Positions 37,101 through 45,195 are shown, numbered from the stretch's first letter. The stretch is 46,038 bases of DNA from Phycisphaerae bacterium (GCA_016782835.1 JADHXS010000004.1:1-46038); one strand, 5' to 3'. The notes: generated by a model not told the origin, from the letters alone. Program-made: numbers and translations.

Positions 37101-38283
37101 GGTTCCTCCGGATGGTTCAATGGCTGTTAAACCGAACGCCGATCTGATGTGGCTTGAAGGTCTGGATGCAATCTCACACGATGTTTACTTTGGAACCAAT
37201 CCAAACAACCTCGTATTTCATGGAAATCAGGTGAACAACATATTCGATCCGGGGCCGCTGACCGATGGGATCATGTACTACTGGCGAATTGATACGGTAA
37301 CATCCACGGGTACGGTGACGGGTGATGTATGGACACTAATGTCAAATCCGTCAACGGTGCCGGTTGTGTTCGATCCGGTGGACGATAGTTATGCAAATGC
37401 CGGCATATTGAGTCCGCAGGGAGCAGCCCCTTACTTGCAGGTCAAAGACACCAATGTAGGCTATCTGAAATTTGATGTCAGTGGCTTCAACAATCCAATC
37501 GGTTCAGCGATTTTGCGTCTGGCAACAGTATCAGATCCGAACAAACTGCCGATCAATCCGAAATTCTATTCTGTTTCTGATAATAACTGGAATGAGGAAA
37601 CGCTGATCGGTTCCAATATGCCTCTTCTTATCTCTGAAATTCAAACGCTGACTGGGCCATTTGAAACGAGTACTTACTATGAGATAGATGTCTCATCAGT
37701 GGTGACGACACCCGGTGTTTATTCATTTGCCATAAAAGATACGACGGCGACAAACAAGGCCAGATGGAGTTCAAAAGAGGGCGACTATCGTCCGGAATTG
37801 ATACTGACGCCATCTTCCGGACCTGATAATTACCCTCCGACCTTCGTGGGCAATACGTTTGACAAGCCAAATGCAATCAAAGGAGTGCCGTACACTGAAA
37901 GCATTGAAAATCAAGCTTCTGATCCCGAAGGAGATTCAATGGTATTCAGCAAAATCAGCGGTCCTGACTGGCTCAATGTCGATCCAGATGGCACTATCTG
38001 GGGTACACCTGGCGATGATCTTGGATCAAACACTTGGACGGTTCGCGTTGAAGATGGAATAAGTGAAGGAAGTGATGATTCGAATATGACGATATTCGTG
38101 AATAATACACCGGATATCGATGGGCTCGGAAAAGTGAATCTGGCCGATTTTGCGATCTTGGCAAGAAATTGGCTGGATCAATGTGCTTCCCCGAACTGGT
38201 GTGAAGGTGCCGATCTCGATATAAGCGGTACGGTGAATTATGATGACCTTGAAGTATTTGTACAAAGCTGGCTGGACGGCTAG
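34171..38283 (+). CDS. Giant secreted beta-helix protein (type I) with extra N-terminal jelly-roll and PKD-like domains
   Basis: About 1370 residues. ATG 34171 has GGGAA upstream and gives the leader MGKIPRGCNLIIVCVLVIMTTSVDA; ATG 34144 is nine codons earlier and cannot be excluded. Counting from 34144: a beta-sandwich resembling a binding module (~35-250), a PKD-like domain (~253-343, VNAGINQTSDLAVNNGQVQL), the beta-helix (~347-980; CYIRGGRYSDTV, DVWQLFVDDQMVTAARWPN, GIRFDGDPAGIRAT, FYGYDPAGCMEYECR), an Fn3-like domain, a DNRLRE/CBM96-like domain (~1075-1225), a He_PIG domain (~1228-1320) and a dockerin-like end (DIDGLGKVNLADF, ADLDISGTVNYDD, WLDG). The helix matches that of 21405 closely (GIRFDGDPAGIRA, HGNENSIVRNIAG). 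It is the last gene of the operon. Confidence 0.86.
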   Translation: MGKIPRGCNLIIVCVLVIMTTSVDASLTESFSKSGTGMILFEDKGPSNEDPVLIDGSGLTWGGYISLSPNHAHSFEVNADDNTLELGKRVVHDGAYIYTRFTANEDLSDTTASIRVTAGVADSVTAATDVCVMIRAAGEWYICDTGIDLLVDQSITTVNLNGLTWTAVTNPSVLDDNFTPSNEAPLTLGAAGIDLSVATGSGAIAMADGGGLYFNGSENSSATLIVYEISWLESDVVTNIPPNVNAGINQTSDLAVNNGQVQLIGTADDGGDGPGPFTTTWSQTSGPGTAVFSDYSILDPTVTFDQTGLYQLQLLANDGLDVRTDVVQIDVIDSSLGVYYVAVDGDNSNPGTLNLPWATIQKAADTLLEGQTCYIRGGRYSDTVNISNLHGTATEPVIFEKYNGEDVILEGTIPITSGWTVHSGNIYKTTISQDVWQLFVDDQMVTAARWPNSYNVTRPDYGGIGGPEPGSFFDMDGTRARQAANSTYGHMVSDSGYFDLAATGKDFSGAMLVGFRMIVSGNDVFYEQVTSHTTGSNEFDFTQQTYGSSATGSIPLDQGRYYLTSHLNCLDQPGEWYYDTNTGRLYLWTEDSDDPSLHQVRGKVNEYVLNVSNSSYIQFRGIRLFATAFDINGSDHIVFDGVRSSFPSYAKLMLKSVEEANTNILDDTSVVPSGNTMRNCEVEYAESRTVMIECAGNFIENSYFHHATWGRTNFGVLSDKKGGQTTYRRCTFSTWGKGNALKCGPATTIEYCRAFNAYYNGDNSGFQIPSGGQEGSVLHHNWIHDCRSRNGIRFDGDPAGIRATVYRTVSLRNGKGYRLKGDQHNIMNIIGLENSPSADINIAFDKFYGYDPAGCMEYECRIDGRRGSFPFHGNENSIVRNIAGDLITSDPIPAVVQGGIWEGLDEGSFLKDQLRDPYNFDFRPVSGSELIDAGTETIELPEVTNGYIGVAPDIGAYEYGESNYWIPGHRTDKARTPVPPDGSMAVKPNADLMWLEGLDAISHDVYFGTNPNNLVFHGNQVNNIFDPGPLTDGIMYYWRIDTVTSTGTVTGDVWTLMSNPSTVPVVFDPVDDSYANAGILSPQGAAPYLQVKDTNVGYLKFDVSGFNNPIGSAILRLATVSDPNKLPINPKFYSVSDNNWNEETLIGSNMPLLISEIQTLTGPFETSTYYEIDVSSVVTTPGVYSFAIKDTTATNKARWSSKEGDYRPELILTPSSGPDNYPPTFVGNTFDKPNAIKGVPYTESIENQASDPEGDSMVFSKISGPDWLNVDPDGTIWGTPGDDLGSNTWTVRVEDGISEGSDDSNMTIFVNNTPDIDGLGKVNLADFAILARNWLDQCASPNWCEGADLDISGTVNYDDLEVFVQSWLDG

Positions 38284-38329
38284 TTTTGTGACGCGAGTCT
38301 TTTTTGTTTAGAGTATTTATTGAATTCAT

Positions 38330-38371
38330 AAAGCCAACCTTTTGGCTACAAGAAGGGCTTTTCGGTTTTTT
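38330..38371 (+). terminator. Probable terminator of the beta-helix operon
   Basis: AAAGCC (38330-38335) can pair with GGCTTT (38356-38361), and a smaller stem AGCCAA/TTGGCT (38332-38347) competes with it. A run of six T at 38366-38371 follows. The T-run overlaps the first half of the regulatory motif that belongs to the next transcription unit, so the two elements are interlocked. It lies about 50 bases after the last stop codon. Confidence 0.5.
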
Positions 38372-38434
38372 GCGCAAAAAGGCGAATAATATTACGAGGA
38401 TTGGCTTTCACTAAGGCTTTTCTTTTCTGATAAT
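38365..38434 (+). promoter_or_regulatory. Promoter and activator-type motif for the second sulfatase cluster
   Basis: GTTTTT, TGCGCA (38371-38376), AAAA, GGCG, AATAATA, followed by GATAAT at 38429-38434, beginning 58 bases after the start of TGCGCA. The -35 region is weak (TTTCAC at a 17-base spacing). The half sites TGCGCAAAAA and GGCGAATAAT form a 10-bp direct repeat, as in the two copies near 21.2 kb. Transcription would start near 38441. Confidence 0.55.
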
Positions 38435-38583
38435 GTTTAATCTTAATAGGTTGAAATCTAAGCAATTAGAGGCGACTATTATTATTGATTATTTACAAGA
38501 ACGTGTTTGTTTCTGGCAATAGTAAAGAAATTCTAAGCGGTTTTAAAATAAGGTTGGATTCAAATATATCAAGGGATTATTGG

Positions 38584-40179
38584 TTGAGTAAAGTTGGTAA
38601 AACAAGAAGGGACTTCCTGAAATTAGCGGGTGTCTCTACTTTGTTTTGTATTTCAACTTCAGATCTTTTTGCGAAAGGTTTTTCTCCAAATCGGCCTAAC
38701 ATTTTGTTCATTATGGCCGATGACCAGAGTCCGGAGACCGTCGCGTGTTATAACGGGTGGTTGAAGGATTACGTACGGACTTCAAACATCGATCGGCTGG
38801 CCACGGAAGGGATGCGTTTTGAAAACTGTTTCTGTACGAATTCCCTCTGCGCTCCGAGCAGGGCTTCGATTGTGACCGGCCAGTACAGTCACAAAATCGG
38901 GGTGTATACACTTCGTGAGGACATGGATACCAAGGACAAACCGACCTCATACAGCGTCTTGAACAAGGCAGGTTATCAAACCGCTGTGTTTGGAAAATGG
39001 CATATCCATGGCGATAATAAATATGGTTTTGATGATTATGGTGTAACACTGTCTCAGGGGGCTTATTACAATCCATCACTCAGCGGCCCGGATGGAGAAA
39101 AGAAGCGCTTTTCGGGGATGCACTCCTCTGATGCTTATACCAAGGTCTGCCTTGATTGGCTCGAAGAATGTGATAAGAAAAAACCATTTTTTCTAATGTG
39201 TCATTACAAAGCCGCTCATGGTGATTGGATCTATCCTAAACGATTTGAAAAACTGTATGCCGATGTTGAAATCCCTGAACCTGTGACGCTTTTCGATGAT
39301 TTTTCAAATCGTGCGCCAGATGGCATTGAAAAAAAGACTGCAACGATCCATCCGGCGCTTTCGCGGCAAATGAGCGGCCAGGGTAAAAAGCCGGGTGCCC
39401 CCAAACGAGACTGGCCGACAGGTAATCTTAACCTTTCCGGCATGAACGATAAGCAACAGCGTAAAGCGACTTTTCAGAAGTATGTAAAAGACTATATGCG
39501 ATGCGTAGCAGGCATTAACGAAAATGTCGGGAAACTCATAAAGTATCTTGAAGACGAGGGGATCCTTGACAATACGATTGTCATTTACACCGCTGACCAG
39601 GGAATGTATGTTGGCGAGCATGGCTTTTATGATAAACGTCTGATGCTCGAAGAGGGACTTCAAATGCCCTTTATTATACGCTATCCCAAATTGATTAAGC
39701 CGGGTTCTGTCACAAAAGCGTTGATTAATACAACAGATTTTGCGCCGACTCTGCTTGATTTAGCGGGCCAGGCGGTTCCTTCGACGATGCAGGGTAAAAG
39801 TTTTAAAAAAGTACTTAAGGGCCAATCCGACACGCATCGCAAGTCAAGCTTTTATTCGTTTTATTCCAATGGTGTGCCTCCTCATTACGGAATACGCACT
39901 GCACAATACAAGCTTATTGTCTGGCCGGAAGCCAAACAAAAAGACCTGTTCGATCTTCATAACGACCCGCACGAGCTCAACAATGTGTATAAAGATCCCA
40001 GTTATGCATCTGTGGTGGAGGATATGGAGGCTGAATTACGGGCGGCTATAAAAGAGGTGGATATCTCAGATGAACAACTCCCTGGAAATAGAAAGCCTCT
40101 CAAAAAAGCTAAGAGCGAACAATCCAAACCAAAAAAACGAAAAAGAACGAAAAAGAAAACAAAATCAAATGATACGTGA
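38584..40179 (+). CDS. Tat-exported sulfatase with strongly basic C-terminal tail, probable TTG start
   Basis: About 531 residues from TTG 38584, chosen because AAGGGA lies ~10 bases ahead and the Tat motif KTRRDFLKLAG then begins at residue 6, the usual place. The frame is open to a TTG at 38485, which also has AGAGG upstream, so a 33-residue longer form is possible. Counting from 38584: DD 46-47, formylglycine site CAPSR 89-93, GKWHIHGD, TADQGMYVGEHGFYDKRLMLEEGLQMPF. It is the closest relative in the window of the minus-strand sulfatase at 18490. The last ~25 residues are mostly Lys and Arg (KPKKRKRTKKKTK), which could bind an acidic sulfated polymer or the cell envelope; that is inference. 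It is the first gene after the promoter motif. Confidence 0.88.
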   Translation: MSKVGKTRRDFLKLAGVSTLFCISTSDLFAKGFSPNRPNILFIMADDQSPETVACYNGWLKDYVRTSNIDRLATEGMRFENCFCTNSLCAPSRASIVTGQYSHKIGVYTLREDMDTKDKPTSYSVLNKAGYQTAVFGKWHIHGDNKYGFDDYGVTLSQGAYYNPSLSGPDGEKKRFSGMHSSDAYTKVCLDWLEECDKKKPFFLMCHYKAAHGDWIYPKRFEKLYADVEIPEPVTLFDDFSNRAPDGIEKKTATIHPALSRQMSGQGKKPGAPKRDWPTGNLNLSGMNDKQQRKATFQKYVKDYMRCVAGINENVGKLIKYLEDEGILDNTIVIYTADQGMYVGEHGFYDKRLMLEEGLQMPFIIRYPKLIKPGSVTKALINTTDFAPTLLDLAGQAVPSTMQGKSFKKVLKGQSDTHRKSSFYSFYSNGVPPHYGIRTAQYKLIVWPEAKQKDLFDLHNDPHELNNVYKDPSYASVVEDMEAELRAAIKEVDISDEQLPGNRKPLKKAKSEQSKPKKRKRTKKKTKSNDT

Positions 40180-40198
40180 TATTTTTGGGAGAGTACTT

Positions 40199-41716
40199 AT
40201 GATAAACAGAAGATGCTTATTAAAAGCGATTAACGTCTGCATCATTGCATGTGTGATGTTGATGAATCTCTGTATAGCAGCTCAAACTAATAAATATCCT
40301 AATATTATTTTACTGATGGCAGATGATATGGGCTGGGGCGATGTAGGTTTTAATGGTAATATGATTATTAAAACACCCAGTCTGGATACTTTAGCCGCCG
40401 CCGGCATTAAGATGAATCGATTCTTTGCCGGCGCTCCAGTTTGTTCGCCAACGCGTGGATCCTGTCTGACGGGTCGGCATCCCTACCGATACGGCATCTG
40501 GCATGCTAATAAAGGCAGGCTGCCGGTTCAGGAGGTGACCATTCCGAAAGTTCTGAGTGAGAATGGATATGCTACGGGCCACTTCGGAAAATGGCATCTT
40601 GGAATCCCGAATACTGAATACAGGGGCAAGGGCGGAGGCAAAGAAAATTATTGTTTTCCTGAGTGGTTTGGTTATGACGAGCATTTCATAACACATCATT
40701 CGGTTGCGACGTGGGATCCGTTTGGGCCGGAAGGCGAAAAAGCCAAGGATGCCGACAATCCCTATTTTCATAACGGCAAGAGAGTGCTCGAAAATATTAC
40801 CGGTGATGATTCCCGGATCATCATGGATAGGGCCATCCCATTTATTGATAAGGCGGTTAAGGACCACAAGCCATTCTTTGCTGTCATCTGGTTTCATGCC
40901 CCCCATAAGCCGATTAAAGCCGGACTGAAGTATAAGGCGATGTATTCGCAATATACAGAGGAGGAGCAGGATTCTTACGGATGCATAACGGCACTGGATG
41001 ATCAAGTCGGACGTCTGCATAAAGAACTCAAAACCTTGGGCGTAGAAGATAATACAATGATATGGTTTTGCAGCGATAATGGCCCGGAAAATCGCACCCC
41101 CGGAACGACCGGCGGATTACGTGCCCGAAAACGAAGTCTGTTTTCCGGCGGTGTAGGAGTGCCGGCTTTTCTGTATTGGCCCAGTCATATTAAAACCGGC
41201 AGGGTCGAAGAAATGCTTTGTTCGACGCTGGATTATCTGCCGACCATTTTTGAGGTCGTTGGTGTTAGCATGCCTGACGAGAGACCTCTGGATGGGATCA
41301 GTCTTGTTGAGGTGATTGAAGGTAAACAAAAGGAGCGTGAAAAAGCAATTCCCTTCAGGACGAATAAACATCCAAAGATTTCATTCCTAAAAGGCGATTA
41401 CAAGTTTTTGACAGATGCTTTGGAGGGAAAGCAGGATGATATGCTGTTTAATATTACACAAGACAGGTCTGAAGAAAACAATGTTATTGACCAGCATCCC
41501 CAAATCGCTAAGCCGTTAAAGGCAGGAGCAAGAGAGTTTATCGCTTCAGCCAAACGAAGCCACAGCGGTGCGGACTATCATGACCCTGCCTATAAACCGG
41601 CAGAGAGTTGGTTTGCAGACGCAGAAAGCAAGAGAGTGTCCCCATCTAAAGCATCTGAATCTGATAATACAAATAAGCCAAAGAAGAAAAAACGGGCTAG
41701 TAATATAACAGAGTAG
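40199..41716 (+). CDS. Secreted sulfatase with basic C-terminus
   Basis: 505 residues from ATG 40199 (GGGAG ahead of it); the open frame runs back to 40070 inside the previous gene, which is not credible as coding. Leader MINRRCLLKAINVCIIACVMLMNLCIA has a Tat-like arginine pair and a hydrophobic core. DD 42-43, formylglycine site CSPTR 82-86, GHFGKWHLGIP, FCSDNGPENR. It is the near relative of the sulfatase at 477: shared GWGDVGFNGN, PVCSPTRG, YRYGIWxAN, DDSRIIMDRAIPFI-type text and LDYLPTIF. It ends in a Lys-rich segment (NKPKKKKRASNITE). Starts 19 bases after the previous stop, so co-transcribed. Confidence 0.92.
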   Translation: MINRRCLLKAINVCIIACVMLMNLCIAAQTNKYPNIILLMADDMGWGDVGFNGNMIIKTPSLDTLAAAGIKMNRFFAGAPVCSPTRGSCLTGRHPYRYGIWHANKGRLPVQEVTIPKVLSENGYATGHFGKWHLGIPNTEYRGKGGGKENYCFPEWFGYDEHFITHHSVATWDPFGPEGEKAKDADNPYFHNGKRVLENITGDDSRIIMDRAIPFIDKAVKDHKPFFAVIWFHAPHKPIKAGLKYKAMYSQYTEEEQDSYGCITALDDQVGRLHKELKTLGVEDNTMIWFCSDNGPENRTPGTTGGLRARKRSLFSGGVGVPAFLYWPSHIKTGRVEEMLCSTLDYLPTIFEVVGVSMPDERPLDGISLVEVIEGKQKEREKAIPFRTNKHPKISFLKGDYKFLTDALEGKQDDMLFNITQDRSEENNVIDQHPQIAKPLKAGAREFIASAKRSHSGADYHDPAYKPAESWFADAESKRVSPSKASESDNTNKPKKKKRASNITE

Positions 41717-41764
41717 GCTGTTATATAGAATAGAAATGAAGACATAGAATTTGAGGCTATAACT

Positions 41765-43234
41765 ATGGAATATAATTTAGACAGGCGTGATTTTCTCAAG
41801 GCCTCCGGGATTGCCCTGACTGCGATGACACCGATGACTTGCTTGGGTATGTCCAATCGGTCGTCAGAAAAAAATGCACAGCCAAACATTCTTTTTATTA
41901 TGCTGGATGACTTGGGCAAAGAATGGATTCGGGCTTGCGGTAGCGAAGAGAATTTGACTCCGGTGGCTGATCAATTAGCTGCTGAAGGAATGCAATTTAT
42001 AAATGCCTATTCGATGCCTCAATGTACTCCCACGCGTGTGACACTGTTGACCGGGCAGTATCCATTCAGACATGGATGGGTCAATCACTGGGATGTACCC
42101 CGATGGGGATGGGGGTGCCATTTTGATTGGAAACATAATATCAGCTTTGGCAATGTCATGAAATCGGCTGGTTATGTAACCGCCGCGACCGGCAAGTGGC
42201 AGATCAATGATTTCCGAGTTACGCCGGATGCAATGGTCAAGCACGGTTTTGATGAATACTGCATGTGGACCGGCTTTGAAAGCGGCGTCGAGGCCAGTGC
42301 CGAAAGATACTGGAACCCGTACCTTCATACGAAAGATGGCAGTAAAACATATAAGGGACGATTTGGTGAAGACGTGTGCTGTGATTTCCTCATTGACTTT
42401 ATGAAACGCAATAAAGACAGGCCGATGATGATGTATTATCCCATGTCTCTGCCCCATGGCCCATTGACGACGACGCCGAATGATCCGAAGATTAATCTTA
42501 AAGATAAGCCGGCTGCTCATCGAGCCATGGTGCGATACACAGATTATTGTCTCAAGCGTCTGCTTGATGCATTAGAAGAACTTGGCATCCGCGACAACAC
42601 AATTGTGATCTGGACAACCGATAACGGGACTGCCGGTAGTCTTAAAGCAAAACTGGAGGGTCGAGACGTCAAAGGCGGAAAAACAAAAACAACCGAAAAC
42701 GGCATTTGCGCTCCGTTTTTTGTGAATTGTCCGGGATTGGTACCGGCGGGCGTTATAGCCGATGCCCTGACGGATTTTTCGGATATGCTGCCGACATTCG
42801 CTGAACTGGGCGGAGCCAAGATACCAAAAGATGTCGTGGTTGATGGTGTTTCAATTGCCAAAGTGATTCTGGGCAAGGAAAAGGATTCATCGCGTCAGTG
42901 GGTCATGGCGATGGGAGCCCATGGAGGGACAGTAGACCAGAGCGGGAGGGTAGTTCCGGTTCATGTGTTTCGTGACCGTGTTATCCGTGATAAACGATGG
43001 AAACTGTTTGTGGGATTGGATCGAAAAGCTGAGGGGTTATATGACCTGAAGAGTGATCCGGGTGAGACTACGAATTTAGTAAACAGTCAAGACCCTGCTG
43101 CGGTCGCCGCCCGGAAAAAGCTCATGGCGGTTCTTGAATCGATGCCTCAATTCGATGAGGCTCCAAAATACGACCGTTTGCTTGCTCAACCGTGGGATAA
43201 ACAGATAAAAGACAAAGACAGACGAATTCGATAG
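41765..43234 (+). CDS. Tat-exported sulfatase, GKWQ variant
   Basis: 489 residues with a Tat-type leader (DRRDFLKASGIALTA at 6-20). Metal-binding DD 48-49 and formylglycine site CTPTR 87-91. The block that usually reads GKWHLG is GKWQIND, so Gln146 stands where the active-site His normally is; Lys144 is kept. If that His is truly absent the mechanism would be affected, though this may be a subfamily trait. WTTDNGTAG and a LYDLKSDPGETTNLVNSQDP end block are normal. GAGG precedes the ATG. It resembles the following gene in the short N-terminal half and in SxxHGPLTTTP/APHGTREGVTTTP text. Substrate unknown. Confidence 0.91.
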   Translation: MEYNLDRRDFLKASGIALTAMTPMTCLGMSNRSSEKNAQPNILFIMLDDLGKEWIRACGSEENLTPVADQLAAEGMQFINAYSMPQCTPTRVTLLTGQYPFRHGWVNHWDVPRWGWGCHFDWKHNISFGNVMKSAGYVTAATGKWQINDFRVTPDAMVKHGFDEYCMWTGFESGVEASAERYWNPYLHTKDGSKTYKGRFGEDVCCDFLIDFMKRNKDRPMMMYYPMSLPHGPLTTTPNDPKINLKDKPAAHRAMVRYTDYCLKRLLDALEELGIRDNTIVIWTTDNGTAGSLKAKLEGRDVKGGKTKTTENGICAPFFVNCPGLVPAGVIADALTDFSDMLPTFAELGGAKIPKDVVVDGVSIAKVILGKEKDSSRQWVMAMGAHGGTVDQSGRVVPVHVFRDRVIRDKRWKLFVGLDRKAEGLYDLKSDPGETTNLVNSQDPAAVAARKKLMAVLESMPQFDEAPKYDRLLAQPWDKQIKDKDRRIR

Positions 43235-43268
43235 TCTGATAACCAATTTCACTTTAGGAGAGCTTGGA

Positions 43269-44732
43269 ATGAAAAAAGGTGGTTTATTAAGCCCAGTTAT
43301 GGTGATTTTGTTGCTTTTGTCATTGTTGCCTGCTTGCTCAGTTATTGGCGCAAAGTCAAAACTCATGAACATTGTGTTGATTATGGGCGATGATGTCAGT
43401 CCGGATCTGTATGGCTGTTATGGCAATGAGCGTGTCAAGACGCCGAATATTGACCGGATGGCCCAAGAGGGCGTAATGTTCAGCACAGCATGGGCATCGG
43501 CAATATGTGCGCCCTCAAGGGCGTTGATCATGACCGGGAGATACGGTTCTACAACAGGGGTGTACCATAACAGTCTGTGGATGAAAGATACACGAAAACG
43601 CTTATTTACCGATCATGTCAGCTTTGGCAAACTGATAAAAGAAGCCGGCTATGCGACCGCTATTGCAGGCAAATGGCACTGCAGTATGACGATGCCCTAT
43701 GAGGACAGTGTCGGCTTTGACGAGTACTGTTTATGGGAGGGGGCTGGTGAAATAGATAAACTCGAGGGATCTCCAAAATATGAGCGTTTGTACGATGGGG
43801 ATGGAGCACACCCTCGCTATTGGCAGCCCTCGATCGTACAGAATCATAAACTGGTTAAAACCGGAGCAAATGATTTTGCCCCGGATATCTTTACGAACTT
43901 TATCTGTGATTTTATTGAAAGAAATAAGGACAAACCTTTCCTTGCTTACTATCCGATGGTGGCCCCTCATGGGACACGTGAGGGCGTCACAACGACACCT
44001 TTACGGGGCAAGGTCGGTGAGATGGGAAAACCCCAAACTCAGGAAGAAGGGCAGGCAAGGTTTGAGGCGCTGAATGAGTACATTGATGTATGCGTTGGTA
44101 AAATCATCAAAAAGGTAGAGCGGTTGGATCTTTTAGACAATACGCTGATTATTTATTGTGCCGACAATGGAACCGCCGTAACGGCCAAAAGTCGCGGAAT
44201 TGAAAGGGGTTGTCATGTGCCATTTGTGGCCTGGGGTGCAGATGTCAAAAAGCGTGGGGCGACAGATGAATTAATGGATTTTTCGGATATTCTGCCGACA
44301 CTGGTCGACTATGCGGGCGGGACACTGGGCGATTATGAACCTGACGGCAAGAGTTTAAAACCGTTTCTGAGCGGCCAGACCGATTCGCATCGTGAGTGGA
44401 TCTACAGCTGTATCTCCACCACTCAACTTGTTCGAACGAAAGACTATTTGCTGGAAGTTATCAATCCCATGCTTGGGATGCCCCATGGCAGATTGTATTA
44501 CACTGGCAGTTATCGTTTTGGCAAAGGGTATCAGTTGGTTAACGACGATCCAGAACACAAAAAAGCCAGGGATCTATTCGATGAAATCCTTGACAAAATC
44601 CCGCCCCTTATGAAGGATAACCCTTACTGGCAAACACCAAAGGGGAAGAACTTCGTCGATTATATTATGGATCCCAAGTACGCAAAGAAGCACCTGCATA
44701 ACCACGAGAATTACCGATTTTATGAGGAATGA
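43269..44732 (+). CDS. Sulfatase, probable lipoprotein
   Basis: 487 residues. The leader ends in LLPAC (Cys23), a lipobox. DD is at 41-42, formylglycine site CAPSR at 80-84, GKWHCSM carries the active-site Lys and His, and CADNGTAV is the second metal-binding block. The C-terminal end is unusual for the family: instead of the LYDLxxDPxE block it has GRLYYTGSYRFGKGYQLVND, then a long basic helix-like stretch. AGGAGAG is well placed ahead of the ATG. Last gene of the second sulfatase cluster, followed by a small hairpin. Confidence 0.9.
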   Translation: MKKGGLLSPVMVILLLLSLLPACSVIGAKSKLMNIVLIMGDDVSPDLYGCYGNERVKTPNIDRMAQEGVMFSTAWASAICAPSRALIMTGRYGSTTGVYHNSLWMKDTRKRLFTDHVSFGKLIKEAGYATAIAGKWHCSMTMPYEDSVGFDEYCLWEGAGEIDKLEGSPKYERLYDGDGAHPRYWQPSIVQNHKLVKTGANDFAPDIFTNFICDFIERNKDKPFLAYYPMVAPHGTREGVTTTPLRGKVGEMGKPQTQEEGQARFEALNEYIDVCVGKIIKKVERLDLLDNTLIIYCADNGTAVTAKSRGIERGCHVPFVAWGADVKKRGATDELMDFSDILPTLVDYAGGTLGDYEPDGKSLKPFLSGQTDSHREWIYSCISTTQLVRTKDYLLEVINPMLGMPHGRLYYTGSYRFGKGYQLVNDDPEHKKARDLFDEILDKIPPLMKDNPYWQTPKGKNFVDYIMDPKYAKKHLHNHENYRFYEE

Positions 44733-44769
44733 TCTTAAATCCTGAACTGCCGACACACGTCTACTGCCA

Positions 44770-44788
44770 CACGGATTAGTTATCCGTG
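44770..44788. terminator. Short hairpin after the second sulfatase cluster
   Basis: CACGGAT (44770-44776) and ATCCGTG (44782-44788) form a perfect 7-bp stem with a five-base loop, 38 bases after the last sulfatase stop. There is no T-tract, so a terminator role is only suggested by position. Confidence 0.35.
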
Positions 44789-44921
44789 AGGTTAATTGGG
44801 CCAATAGATGGGAGGGGGCTAACAGATATTAAAACTGATGATTAAGAGGGTTCTGAGTGGGCCCGGAAAGGGCAAGTCGCTCTCTTTGTTTACCTTTGTT
44901 CGAGTACAAATAGTTGAAAAA

Positions 44922-45182
44922 ATGAAAACTCTTTACCGCCACAAACGAAGCGGCGACATCTTCGCCACCGAGATCGGTGAGCTCGGCAATGTCCGCTCCA
45001 CCAACGGCCCGTTGTTCAGCGACGACCTGGACCCAAAGCTGCTGGATTATGATGAGTACTGGAACACCGAGGTCCAGGACAAACTCGACGATTTTGTAAG
45101 GATCACTAGAGCCGACTACAAAGAGATCCTCCGCCAGAACGGCTTCGTCACCCAGTTCAACCAGAAACATTTATTCGGATAA
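44922..45182 (+). CDS. Small protein of unknown function
   Basis: An 86-residue product from ATG 44922; the frame is open to an ATG at 44838, but the extra part looks non-coding. The protein opens MKTLYRHKRSGDIFATEIGELG and ends in NGFVTQFNQKHLFG, with an acidic middle (LFSDDLDPKLLDYDEYW). No signal peptide or membrane segment. Base composition is clearly richer in G and C than either flank, and codon choice differs from the sulfatase genes. I do not recognise a named family. No clear ribosome site. It lies between the sulfatase cluster and the tRNA fragment, where cargo of a mobile element would be expected. Confidence 0.6.
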   Translation: MKTLYRHKRSGDIFATEIGELGNVRSTNGPLFSDDLDPKLLDYDEYWNTEVQDKLDDFVRITRADYKEILRQNGFVTQFNQKHLFG

Positions 45183-45195
45183 AGGCTCAGTAGCT

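Noticed and set aside
40070-40198. Extended N-terminus for the sulfatase at 40199
   Set aside because: Overlaps the Lys-rich end of the previous gene in another frame; ATG 40199 has a ribosome site and a proper leader.
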